A stretch of 64,000 nt of DNA from Aphis gossypii (Eukaryota > Arthropoda > Insecta > Hemiptera > Aphididae): positions 25,379,213-25,443,212 of the forward strand of contig NC_065531.1 of the NCBI RefSeq assembly GCF_020184175.1, in the 5' to 3' direction. The translations under genes and the position numbers were made by a program. The notes under the pieces are model-generated. The model did not search any database. It was not told the DNA's origin and worked only from the letters and a program-made list of their open reading frames with translations. The stretch's first letter is position 1. The number at the start of each line of letters is the position of its first letter. Shown in pieces: positions 49,435 to 61,400 of the stretch.

Positions 49435-50074
49435 ATCTGTTTAAATTACCTTTCACTTTATCGTTTCTCTTCCATTATTGTTTTATGTCAAGGTGTGTTT
49501 TATATATAATATGTAATATTTTGAATTTTACAAAATCATCTTCCTAAAAAATTGGTTAAACACATTAATAAACATGATTTAAAAATTATAATGACCCAAC
49601 AATGATAACATAGTTAGTTATGCATTGATATATTATCTTTAGGTTGTGTAATAATAATATATTAATATAATAATACGTATTACATTATATCAACTAAAAA
49701 TATATTTTGTATAATATGTGTTACTACTAAATAAGTAACTTAATTGATTAAAAATAATCAAATAATAGTACTTTTATTAGAAGAAAAAAAATGTAAAAAT
49801 AAAACATCAAGTGTTTAATAAATTATAGAATTACATTGGTATTTACGATTTTGGATGCAGTAAACAACAACAAAAATAAAATATTATTACAATTAATAAA
49901 ATCTAAAATGGTCTCCTTCATTTTCAAAGAATGATTTTAAATAGTAATTAAACCATAATCTCATTATTATTAAAATATATAATTAAATAGTAGTCTCATC
50001 ACGTTTAAAAATATCACAAAGTTAAGATTAATAACAAATAGGTAGTATCATTTTTTTTTTTTACAACTGATTCT
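49435..50074. other. Convergent intergenic region
   Basis: AT-rich spacer between the convergent EF-hand gene and the minus-strand gene at 50075-50622. Minus-strand AATAAA (TTTATT at 49773-49778) is one possible poly(A) signal for the latter. Nothing else recognised. Confidence 0.4.
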
Positions 50075-50622
50075 TTATCTAAAGATTAAATCATCAATTT
50101 CATTTAGTAATCTCGACACTGCCAACCCATCATACTGTACTGTTAATTCTGGATTAGTTTTTATGCTGTTCATTTGTATCCGTTGGACATTATTGAAGTT
50201 TGGTCTGTAATAATCACTTAACTTGGGTTCTGGATTTTTTGTTGAATGTGGTTCTCTAGGCTTGGGTTTTCTTATAGTGTTTAAATTGCTATTTAATCCG
50301 ACATTCACCATATTATTATAGTCGTACACATGTTCGGTCAATGGAAAATTCACTTCTCTGACTCCTCTCTAAATATTAAAAAAAAATATAGTTACAAATA
50401 GAGTTGTGTACATACATGAACACACATTGTACATACTTTGACCGTATTTGGTTTGGGTTCCAAACGAGAAAGTGTAATGTTCTTCAACTTTGATTCTGTT
50501 TGAACGATTGATGAATACAAAGTAGGTTTAGGCACAAACTTACAATTTTTAAGACGAGCTGCATTGTCATTATTATCATCTTGTAATTTCGATGGGTTAT
50601 TATTTTTCTTGGGATTAAACAT
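50075..50622 (-). CDS. Unrecognised two-exon protein, 159 aa
   Basis: Exon 1 is 50437-50622, starting at the ATG that gives MFNPKKNNNPSKLQ; exon 2 is 50075-50368. The donor GTATGT and acceptor TTTTTTTTTAATATTTAG are good, the junction is phase 0 and the total is 480 nt. The protein is hydrophilic, rich in N, K and P, with no membrane segment. It has a PKP/RKPKPREP-type basic-proline stretch in the middle and a more ordered-looking C-terminus (TVQYDGLAVSRLLNEIDDLIF) that could form a helix. I do not recognise a family. Coding status rests on the matched splice sites, closed phase and lower AT content than its flanks. A short lineage-specific or poorly conserved protein is likely. Confidence 0.6.
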
Positions 50623-50639
50623 TCTCAAAACTTATATAG

Positions 50640-51515
50640 AGACAAACAATTAAGTTCAAACGTTTCGTAACTAGATACACTCTGAGTTTTGAATTTGTTA
50701 ATATTAAGTATTGAATATTATTATAGCAAGTAACAAAATACAAATTTACAACATTATAACTATTGTCTGCTGTTTGATTCAAAATTCAAAATTAAAACAT
50801 TTTAAATTTCAAATTTCAATACGTATAACGCATTTTTAGTGTATTTGTTTTGTTTTGTTAACAGATGATAACAATAATACAATATATCGTAGCAAGCAGT
50901 GTAGCCAAGATTCAAAATCAATATTTAACAACTAAAACAATATTATGGTTTTCAAAGCTAAAATTTTACAATATTATTGTTATAAATCATAATGTCAATT
51001 TAGCTGCCTATTCTATGCTCATAAAGGATAATTACGAATTAAGAGTGAAACTTTTTATAAACAATAACGGACGTAATATTTTGTCTAACCAGTCGGCAGT
51101 CATTCGATATTGTGAGATTATTAATTTTTATTTATTTTCTTATCTCGAGAAATATAGAGTAAATACATACTATATACGACGTACTAAAGCCCTAACCTAT
51201 CCATAACATAACTCAGAATTTAAATTTATGATTCGCCAAACCACTACCTCCACTAAGAGTGGACATAACATTAATTATTTCATGCCTAAATACGATGACA
51301 AAAAAAAAACTATTTACTAAAATTCTAGAAAATACCATGTCACCGAATTATGTAAATATGTAATTAATATCGATACAGGCAGAACACACTTTCGTGCACT
51401 ATACTCCTAATAAAACTAATGAAATAAAAAATGATTAAACAAAAAATCACTTGGACACGATTTCATTACAAATGTAATAATAAAAAATATTTTTAAAAAT
51501 TCAATCACACATATC
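50640..51515. other. Intergenic, unclear open frame
   Basis: Holds an open frame at 50865-51206 (+, 113 codons) starting MITIIQYIVASSVAKIQNQY. It has no recognisable family and no supporting splice or promoter context, so I do not call it a gene. The remaining sequence may be upstream, decayed parts of the LINE fragment that follows. Confidence 0.35.
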
Positions 51516-51818
51516 TCCATTTTATTGAACTCCAAACTTAAAAGTCATCGGCTACTTTTTAACGAATTGAAAAAAGACTTTAATAATAATGACAAAAAAA
51601 AAACCCCAACAGTTACCGACTCATATTCGTATACGGATCGTTCATCAGTATTAAAATTATTTGAAAAATAATATTTTTCTAGATCTAGTTTGATGAACAA
51701 CCTAAATCCATTCAAAGTTATTCCGTACTTCCAATTTAGTTTTAAACCAAAACATTCAATCGAACATAAACTCCTTCGTCTAACTGAATACATAGGTAGA
51801 CATTATTTTCGAAAATAA
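51516..51818 (+). pseudogene. Non-LTR retrotransposon (LINE) RT fragment
   Basis: One frame with a single internal stop (51669-51671) reads SHRLLFNELKKDF, SSVLKLFEK and then QFSFKPKHSIEHKLLRLTEYI. The last resembles the QFGFRxxHST..QLLRLT block at the start of jockey/CR1-type LINE reverse transcriptases. The frame ends at 51818 before any catalytic motif. It is a short dead fragment; no 3' tail or target duplication was seen. Confidence 0.65.
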
Positions 51819-51839
51819 AACTAGGTGTAACGGCCCAGA

Positions 51840-54205
51840 GGCGGTAATTGGAAGGTGCTTGAAAGGACTTAGCTTATATATAACTAAATTGAACAAGTAA
51901 CACTTGTATCAAAATTGTATTATTTGTGCAACAACTTTTACTACTTTTATTATTATCAATATATAAATTATAATTAATATCTTTACATCTGTATATTATA
52001 ACCCCCCCCCTCAATTATTGAACGTGTTTGTAAATAATTACTGTTATCTATTATTTGATAACGTCCAAAAAATTATTCTTAGATTTTAGATCCTTAATTT
52101 CAAAGTTAAATAAAAAATAAAGATTAATTAATTATTTAATCATTTAAAGTTTTAACATATTTCAAACTTCTTTTTAAAATAATTATTATTTCGTATATGC
52201 ACCTATTAAACATTGATTAATTGGTATTGTAAATAATTATATCTGTTATAAATCGTAAGTCTATTATCAGCCAATAACTACTTTATGTAATCACTGGCCA
52301 TCAACACAAGAAATAAATTGGCAGTGATACTATTTTTATTAATATTAAAAATAAAAAACACTATACCTAATATACAAACTCATTATTTTTCAATTTAACA
52401 CTTGTAGGTGGTATAACACATATGTTTCATGACGTAAGATATGTATTTTGTAGTAATAATTTCAAAATATAAAAGTAAGTAGTAAGTAGTAACTAACTAC
52501 CTATAATATTATATTAGTTCCTACTTCCAATGTTGTTATACATAAATGCATTATGTAGTATAGTATTTATTTTGTATAAGTGTTGTGTAATAATCTGTAA
52601 GGTCATGAAATAGGTAGGTTCTATTGACTAGAAGACTTATTCTGAAACTGTCGTCTGTTTGTCAGGGTTTTTTTCATTATTATTTTATTTTCCGTATGTA
52701 TATACCATAAAATAGAACATATTTTTTTTGTAAGGTGAATTTATTAACCAAAAATCAGATTAATCTAGTTTTTTATACATCAAATTACTATATATATTAA
52801 TGTAAATGCACTTTTATAATATATCTATAACTATATAGGTACCTATTATTTGATACTAATTAACTTTGAAAATGATTGTAAATAGGTACATATTGATTTA
52901 ATGGCGCGTGTTAATAGGCGAGGCACTGAGGCTCATAACCTTGGCGCTATTAAATAATTTTGTTATTACAAATTATTAATATTGATATCCTTTTACGTAA
53001 AACCAAGTTTTGCTCTGCTCGAGTTCTCAAGAATTAAAATTTATAATAATAGAAGTTTTATAATAGCTTATGTGATTTAGTCGATTTAGCAGTCAACGAG
53101 TTGCATTTTCAGATTATAAATAAATGTATTTGTTATTATTATACATTGTTATACTAAATATAGGTACTAGTAATAATTGAAGTATGTATGCCATCCAATA
53201 ACGCTTTGAAATAGCTTTAGTTCATTTATGCTATTATCAGTTATTTACCTAATGCTTTAATTTGAACAAATTAAGGCGGGCTTGCTGCAAAAACCAGACT
53301 AGTCCACTTATTTAAAAAAAATTTTTTAAACATTTTCAGGGTGATCAAAAAATACTTTTATGGTATTATTATATTATATATATTTACTTATTTATTATTT
53401 TATATTTTATAAAAAGTACCTATTGGACATGTATGGACATCGTTGATTCGTCTATGTTTTACATAATATGTGTGTTTTATAAAAATGTAATGAACTTGAC
53501 CCGCATGTGTTAGATAGGTACTTATTTGATTCCTCCCCTCCCCCATAATATATTCGTTTTATTTGTATGAAATAATTAATCGTATATTTTTAAATAAAAC
53601 AAAATTATAATTGACATTAATCAAGTTGTAAAATGTATGCACTGTGCATAAAATGTACTTTTATTTACTTATTAATTATTATATTGAAATGTGCGCCAAT
53701 AATATTTGTTAAAGACTTAATAAGATAAGTCTGGTCTTATCCGAGTCTAATTAGAAACCAAATAAGACACAAGTCCATATTTTACTTTAAAAAAACAATA
53801 CTTGCATAATAAAGCGGACTAGTCTTAATCGACTAATCTTATAGTTTCGCCAATTTGTAAGGATTTTTTTCTTTATTCAATTTCGTTAAAAAATGTACCA
53901 AATTGTTCGGTTTTTACAATGAGCCTTTTAATTCTGCTTTACAAAACGAAATATGACGATTATCAGTTTTATATATTTTTATAATATAAATGGGGTTTCG
54001 ATATAAGCACCGTGTCAAAAATTGTTATGACATGCTCGTATAATACAAGCTTAATCATTGGTATATATTATATATGTCATATAGATCAATAAATAGAGAT
54101 GCGTTCTAGAACTAATCCGTTACAATCGGGATTGGGTTGTGGTGTTCTGCTGGTGATACGGTGATATGGAATAATATTATAATGTATTAAGGCAGGTCAC
54201 GTTAC
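51840..54205. other. Intergenic, AT-rich
   Basis: No exon or RNA gene recognised. Contains the possible inverted-end element at 53275-53852 and otherwise AT simple sequence. A small inverted pair (AATGGCGC / GGCGCTATT) lies at about 52901-52950. Confidence 0.4.
53275..53852. mobile_element. Possible TIR element (weak)
   Basis: The left end GGCGGGC...AGACTAGTCCACTTATT and the right end read inverted, GGCGAAAC...AGACTAGTCCGCTTTATT, are similar in order and content, about 580 bp apart. Similarity is partial and no target duplication was found. Confidence 0.35.
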
Positions 54206-54206
54206 G

Positions 54207-54207
<1 letters not shown>

Positions 54208-54253
<46 letters not shown>

Positions 54254-54290
54254 GCGCGTGAGAGAATGCGAGAGAAAGAGTGAGAGACGA
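54208..54290 (+). repeat. (AG)n microsatellite, GAGA-like
   Basis: A near-pure AG run (54209-54250) grading into imperfect GAGAG/GAGAA units to 54290. It sits about 1 kb upstream of the signal-peptide exon. GAGA tracts near insect promoters can bind GAGA factor; that role here is inference. Confidence 0.9.
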
Positions 54291-54779
54291 CTACAGCAAT
54301 TAGTAGTGCAGACTGCAGATGCACGATGCCATGATGGGTACCGTTCAGAGACGCTCAGGCACATGATAATATTATAATATCGTACAGCTGTAAGTGACGT
54401 TTTTGTTTTAATCGTTTCGACGATAGCTTTTCGATATCAAATAATATGTATTATGCAAACATATTTTAGTATTATCTCGTGTTTTGTACGGAACACGAGA
54501 CGATATATTATACAATATATAATATAATAATATGCAGTGTACTATATAATATAATAAACGATAATATGGATGACAATAATCGTCGCGTTAATATGCCTCT
54601 ATACCTATATCCGTATAATGTGGCGTTTAATAAAACAATAATAATAATTGATATGAACGGTGTAACATAATATTATTTAATATAATGCGCAAGTAGCAGG
54701 TAAGTACAACATTTTCGTACATTTCACAGGTCGGCTGATGGGCGACCTTGTTTCGGCTAAACAACCACCGTCACAATAT

Positions 54780-55302
54780 AATTATATTATAATACATTGT
54801 ACACTTTCACTGTCGCCGCCGCCGCCGCCGCTGAAGACTTAAACCGGGCGGCGGCACGCACAGTCGACTTTCTCCCGGCTCGCGCGCTCACAGACTGCAA
54901 CACCGCAGACCCGACTACGCGTTACCTCCGGGTCCACCACGCACACAGTTCGTCAACACGGTTCGTTCGCGACGCACGCCCGTCGACGTACGACGGTGAT
55001 TTTAAAACGTAACGTGTTTGTAAATGTATAAAATATATATTCGATTTGATTTTTTCAATACCCGATTTCAACGTTTTTACCACCCGTGATAAATACTAGA
55101 TAATAAATAATAATTATACGCCATATACGCGGGAACGATTATTTAGTGGGTATTGTAGGACTTGACGTGATGCCGTCGTTAGCGATCGCAAGACTACCCT
55201 CGGATTATATAGTGCGCGGCATAATATAGGTTTATATATTATACAAAATCGTATAGTAGTTCCGTATAAGTATCGGAAAACATAACGACGACGAAGACAA
55301 CG
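54780..55302 (+). promoter_or_regulatory. GC-rich promoter / 5' UTR of the secreted-protein gene
   Basis: A CpG-rich block (about 54808-55010, beginning with a CCG triplet run) followed by AT-richer leader sequence to the ATG at 55303. Composition and position resemble the SND1 and carrier promoters in this window. No TATA box is clear near the GC block; TATATAT-like sequence occurs at about 55231-55241. Confidence 0.5.
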
Positions 55303-55405
55303 ATGAACGACGTCGCCAAATACTCGAAGGCTCCGGTGCCGGTGCTGTTTCTGCTGACGCTGTGCTCGATCACGGCGTTACTGTCGACGACAAAGTCAGC
55401 TGCAC
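55303..55405 (+). CDS. First coding exon of a secreted or membrane protein (partial)
   Basis: The ATG opens MNDVAKYSKAPVPVLFLLTL, and the core VPVLFLLTLCSITALL is a clear signal-peptide hydrophobic segment with a small-residue SAA exit, followed at 55406 by a consensus GTAAGT donor. The exon is 103 nt and ends in phase 1. Codon third positions are GC-rich, unlike the flanks and like exon 1 of the other housekeeping genes here. The protein family cannot be told from this exon. The following exons were not found before the window ends, implying a first intron longer than 8.5 kb. Confidence 0.7.
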
Positions 55406-58400
55406 GTAAGTCATATTTTTTTTACCTACGGGACGAGTTCCGTTTTAAAGATTTTCGTCAACGGTACATATTAAGATTTTCTCCACCCGCTCCGTTTCCG
55501 CCAACGTGCACCGCAGGTCTCATTTGCATACCCTCTCTAAACATCCGAATTTTAATTTTTTATTTATTAATATACTAAAGATGCGAAAATCGCACTATTA
55601 AAAATTTAAGATATTGTAAATGTGTAAATATTTAGATATTATTTCCAACTGACATATTAAAATACATTTTTGAATTTAGTATGTGCTTATATTATGTTTA
55701 TAGGCATTATATATAACAAAAAATAAGATTTAGTTATTCGATACAAAATTATATCCAAAGAATTTATAAAAATCATATTTCCATCTGGGTGTATTACTGT
55801 AATACGAGGAATCGCCAGAGCCGATTTCTAGATTTTCCCAGGGAAAGATGTTTGCCATCATTCTTATCAATACATTTTTAGATATTAGCAATAATTTATT
55901 GATTTCCTTGGTTGCTGGAAGCTTACAGTGTTTTAAACATACGTTCAAATATGAACTTTTTTCGTCGTAGTTTCTATAGGTAATGTTATTTAATGAGTTC
56001 ATGGAATAATTCATTAGTAAATTCCGAGAAAGAGTATAGTTGTTACAAGTTACAATGGCTTTCTAGTGCACAATTCTTAAATTATATTTTACTCGGCGTA
56101 TAAATGTATAGTACTCGTATCAGTAAATTATCAACATTTAAATAAAAAATGTATAATTATCATCATTACCCATTTTTAGTTTATGGGTTTTACTACTATC
56201 ATTACATAACTGTTCATCTAAAAATCCACGAGCGAAAGCCATGCGTCTGCAGTTTTACTCTTAAAACGTTTCGAACGGAACTACGTAATTTACTAGGATA
56301 TTTATTTATAAAATGTACTTACTTTATACTTATTTACATATAAATAAGTATACATATTATCTGGTAATTCGTAGTCAGCTTATTATAACTGTGTACAGAA
56401 TAATAAGTACCTAACGTACTAATTGTTCGTATTATTAAATTTGAGAGTATTATATTTAATATATTATACTGATTAGTGATTACTATAATGCATTTAAGTC
56501 AAAATTATATTTAAAAAAATATATATTTTTAATGAATCGAAATGTATTGAAACTAACATATTATATTATAATTATTATACAAAAATATACGTATACCCAA
56601 TAGATTATAGTATAATGTTTTATTCAATTTTTATCGTTGTCTAATTATGTGGAAACTCGTAAATAAATTGTCAGTATATATTGACATTGTATTTCCAGTG
56701 ACACTGATATCGTTTACTGTTGGGTGTTATATTATTATAATGTAATCCGCCGCCCGGATGCTGAGCATAATATCGCTCGCAAAAAATTATAATCATGTAC
56801 GCATTATGTCAAATGATTATATGGTACTATTAAAAAAATTTGTTATTCAAATTAAATTAATTAATCTGATTATACATTCATCAGTGATCAAAGTGGCGTA
56901 AAACGAAAGGTAGGTATATAGGAAATATGTCGGGAGTTATAATTTTCTAATTGGAATAAATCGATGTGCATTAAGTGGATATAATTTCTAATTAATTGTT
57001 TACGAAAAATGACGTAGGTGTGATTAAAAAAAAAATATTGTACTTAAGTATATAAATACGTATATTACATATAGGGAAGGACGTAGGTAGTATTAAAGTT
57101 ATGAAATTTCTTTTGCAGATTTTTCTGCAATATTAAATTTGTAGGCTGGTCGCCTGTTCAGATTATTGGAATAGATGTGCTATAGGACACTATTTCTCTA
57201 TACTATATAGTATTTTATATACAATTTCAGTTTATGCACTTAAAAATTAAAAATTGACAAAATATTAATATTATATTATTGACAACCTTATCTGTAATCC
57301 TTGAACTTTGGTCGAAGGTTTACTCAAAATATAGGTTGGTTATGATTGAAATTTTGGAATGTTTTTTTTATTTTTACTGAACATAATATTTTTAATTTTC
57401 GTTATTAGGAGGTATATAGTCGTATAGCCGTATAGGTACTCAATAATAGTGATTCATATTTTTTGTCCTACTTTAAGTGCCACAAATTCGACTAATTTCA
57501 AGGTGAACACTAATTACTATTAATCCATCAATGTTATACTTTATGCTGACTAAATTAAGCTAGTATATAGTTATATAGCTTGTATAATATAACATAACGT
57601 CATAATATATTATTTATTAATAAAATATAATGCATGACGAAATCAATTATACTACTGTAGTTAGTTTATACGCTTGGTATAATATTTCATTATTCTATAT
57701 TCATAATTGAACTTTTTAAAATTATTCTTATAATAATGTAGCGGCAATACATTTTATTTTCAAATGAAATAATAACATATGTATACATATTTTCTATTAA
57801 ATATAAATATATGTACGTACTTATAAAACTTTTAAAATTTAATGAACTTTATCTTCCTATAACACACACACACACCTGTATATTATTTTTTAATTAACCA
57901 TTAAACGAATTGTCGTTTTAAAAATATTAACATTAAATATCTACCTATATGAATTTTAAAATTCCTATTATTGTTTCTATACGTTTAACTAGAAATTTGT
58001 ATTATTGGTAAAATTATAACTCGTAGGTATATTGAATATTCTATATTTATAGAACTATATAAATATTAAGTTATAATTTAAAATTGAATTAGTTAAGTTT
58101 TTAAATAAACTGAGAAAGTCGTTATGCTGTATAAATTTGAGTAGGTAACAGATAGTTAATAATATTTGGTTATTTATTATACCAGTTGTGTTAAATATTA
58201 ATTTTTATATTATTTTACAATATATTATTGTCATTAACTTATAATTCAATTTATTGTGTATTGAAGTAGGTATAAGTTGTTGAAAATTAAACATAATATA
58301 TTAAGAATTTTCGAAATTTTAACAGATGTTGTCAACATTTTAACTTCAATCACTTATCAAAAATTGTATTTATATACCTATTTTTGATATTTTTAAATTA

Positions 58401-61400
58401 CTACAAGAACAAATTTTAAGAAACAAGTGATTACATTTTCAAGCTATTTGAACAAGAACATTTTCTGTTAAAATTTATATATATGACTATATTATATTTA
58501 TTAGAAATTTTCATATACTTATAAATTCCATAACATTAGTCCAAGCCCCTAAACATTTAAAAAATGCGATTGTGAAATGTTTCGAGTTTCTATGATTAAT
58601 ATTTATTAAAAATAAAATAAAATAACAAACATTTTTTAGTTTAAAATTGTTATTTTACGTTTGAATATACAATGTTGACCTAATTTAAACTAACTTCAAC
58701 CGCCATTAAACAATGTATGTAACTGAACTATTTTTTTTTTAAATTTCAGTTTGGAAAAAATATTATAAATATTGCATAACATTTTCCATTCTATGATATT
58801 ATAATAAAAAAAAAAATTAAATTCGTAATAACTAAATAATTTGTATTTTTTTGCGGTTTTAATGCATTTTGTTGATATTTGTATAAATATTTGATATTTT
58901 TTAATAATTTAAAATATTATTTTAAGTGAGAATACTTGAATTGAATACAGATAAATATAAACAGTAACATGTTTTTAATCCTCCAGGCTTTAAAATTGTA
59001 TAAAAAATTCATTAATGATGTTGCAACTAGTAGAATTTAAAAACAATTTTGCGTGACTTCACATTAAATTTGTATTAGGGAGAGTCTTACATTTTGACAA
59101 AATTGGATATTCAAAAGAAATATAACGATTTTTCCTTAATTAATTATATATAGTTGTTTGATTGAAATTCAAAAAAATATTAATTATAAGGACTTAAAAC
59201 ATTTTGCATTAACGTATATTTGTAATTTTAATACAATATAATATAACATAGTATAAGAATATAGATACATTGATAAGCAATGTTTTTGGAAAAAAAAAAT
59301 TAACTCATAATATTTCTAACAGGAAAAATAAATTACAATAGTGATATTATTAAATATTATAAAACATCTTTAGATATAGAACCTGATATAACTTCTTCGA
59401 TCAGAATCGTTTTCGTATGCAATGATTTATTATTGGATTCAATATTTTTAAACACATCCAATTCAGTGACCTACTCAATGATGATGTAAGATATTTGAAA
59501 CCTATTATACAGTAGAGTGCTTTCCCCTGTTTTTTTTTAAGTATATTTATCATATTTTATTACATTTTTTGTTATAATTTTATTTTTAATTTAATTAAAT
59601 TATTTAAATTTTCATCCATAATAATAATACTTGAATTTTAGTATTGATTTAGTTTTACAATTGTATTGGTTTATTTCATATTTAAACTATATAGGCTTCT
59701 AAAGCCTCAAAAGAATACACCATAATAATTATTGTTAACATACTTATAACGAGCGTTAAAGTCACATACGCTTTGTTATAGATTGTTGGGTATATTCAGA
59801 AAAAAATAGGCGTATTAAGGTGCTAGTATTTCTTTATTATTAATCAATAATTGTATGTACATTTCAATTATTTATATAATTAATAAAGTTGATGTGTTTT
59901 TTATTATATTATATATATTACAAAAATTAAATACGTTTTAAGTTGAGAATTAGCTAGATATATAAATTGTATTTTTATGAAGAATTTATCAAATAAAGCA
60001 ATTATCCTTTAAACTATATATTTATGTTCCTATAATTAATTTGATTCTTGTGTTAGATAATTGATTTGTTCATACAATGTATAAGTCCATTAATAACATG
60101 CCATGTTCACAGGGGTCAAAAATGTTATCTAATTAAATAGGTAGATTAAGCTGTTAATATTTTATAAAATGTCAATGTTAATTAATATTATAAATTTGTA
60201 AATTGTTATGTTAATGTTATAATATTTATTACACTTAATCTAGGTGTACGTTGCTTTACAAATGATTTGCAATAAGTATTAAGAATTTTTATAGTTTGGT
60301 AAATTTGCAATGTTTTGATTGGGTATTACCTATAATAATTATTTTGAAAACATTTAGCCACTTAGGTTTATCAATATTAATAGTAATAATAAAAAACAAG
60401 TTATTGCGAAATGAATGAATGATACTCGAGCAAGGCCCTTCATTTAAATGAAATATTTCTTACGTAGTTATGTTGGTCTTAAATCACTGAGTATCTAATT
60501 TTTGATATGCTGTCTTGATCGTGTTATGATGCAACGGGTTCAGTTGTTTAATAGGTAGGTATTACAAGCGTTTAAACACTTCAAAACTGCAACTTTAATA
60601 ATTTAATTAAACGCGCATAATAATAATAACAGTAATAATATAATTTTAATATTGACCCAGTATTTTTGAATGTTTGTTAGGTTAGGTATTATCGTAATCG
60701 ATCTAAATAATAAGTATGATATAATTTAAATTGAACTGTTAACGTATGCATATATTTTTTATAAATATTTTATAAAAATAATAATAAATTAAAGTACCTA
60801 ATGTTAATTATAAGCTACGTATGTAATAACTTGGCGGCTTTTTTGATAAATTTATCATTTGTAAATGATATCGTGTAAACAGTATATACAAATCTCTCAT
60901 AAAATTATAAAATATAATAACAAAAAGTTTTGGAAATACCGTGAAAATAAACACTGTAAGAAGCTACTATTTTTTTTATTTACTTCAATAACTAATCAAC
61001 TAAAAATTACATTCTATATAATATTATAATTAAATATACATATACCATTGTGTATCATATTATATTCATATTTAGATATAATATTATGAAGATTCAGTGA
61101 AAATATTAGCAATACGTATTTTTTTAAAAGTGTTTATTGATTTAAGTCGTTCATAATTTAAGCACTAATGGTGGCATAAATGTATAAATTATTTATTCTT
61201 AAAATTTGGTTAGTTTGTTAAAATTCGATACTATTAAGTTCATCATAGAAAAAATTTACTTTAGAGTAAATCATGGCACTATATTAGAAAGCTACATAAT
61301 ATTTTAAGAACAAATTGTATTTTTGTTTAGTTTTAAATCATATCATCGTTTGATAATTTACGTTACTGTTTAGTGTTCTAAATAGTTTTATTATGTATGA

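Noticed and set aside
50865..51206. 113-codon plus-strand frame
   Set aside because: No family, no start context, AT-driven composition; may be chance or decayed LINE sequence.
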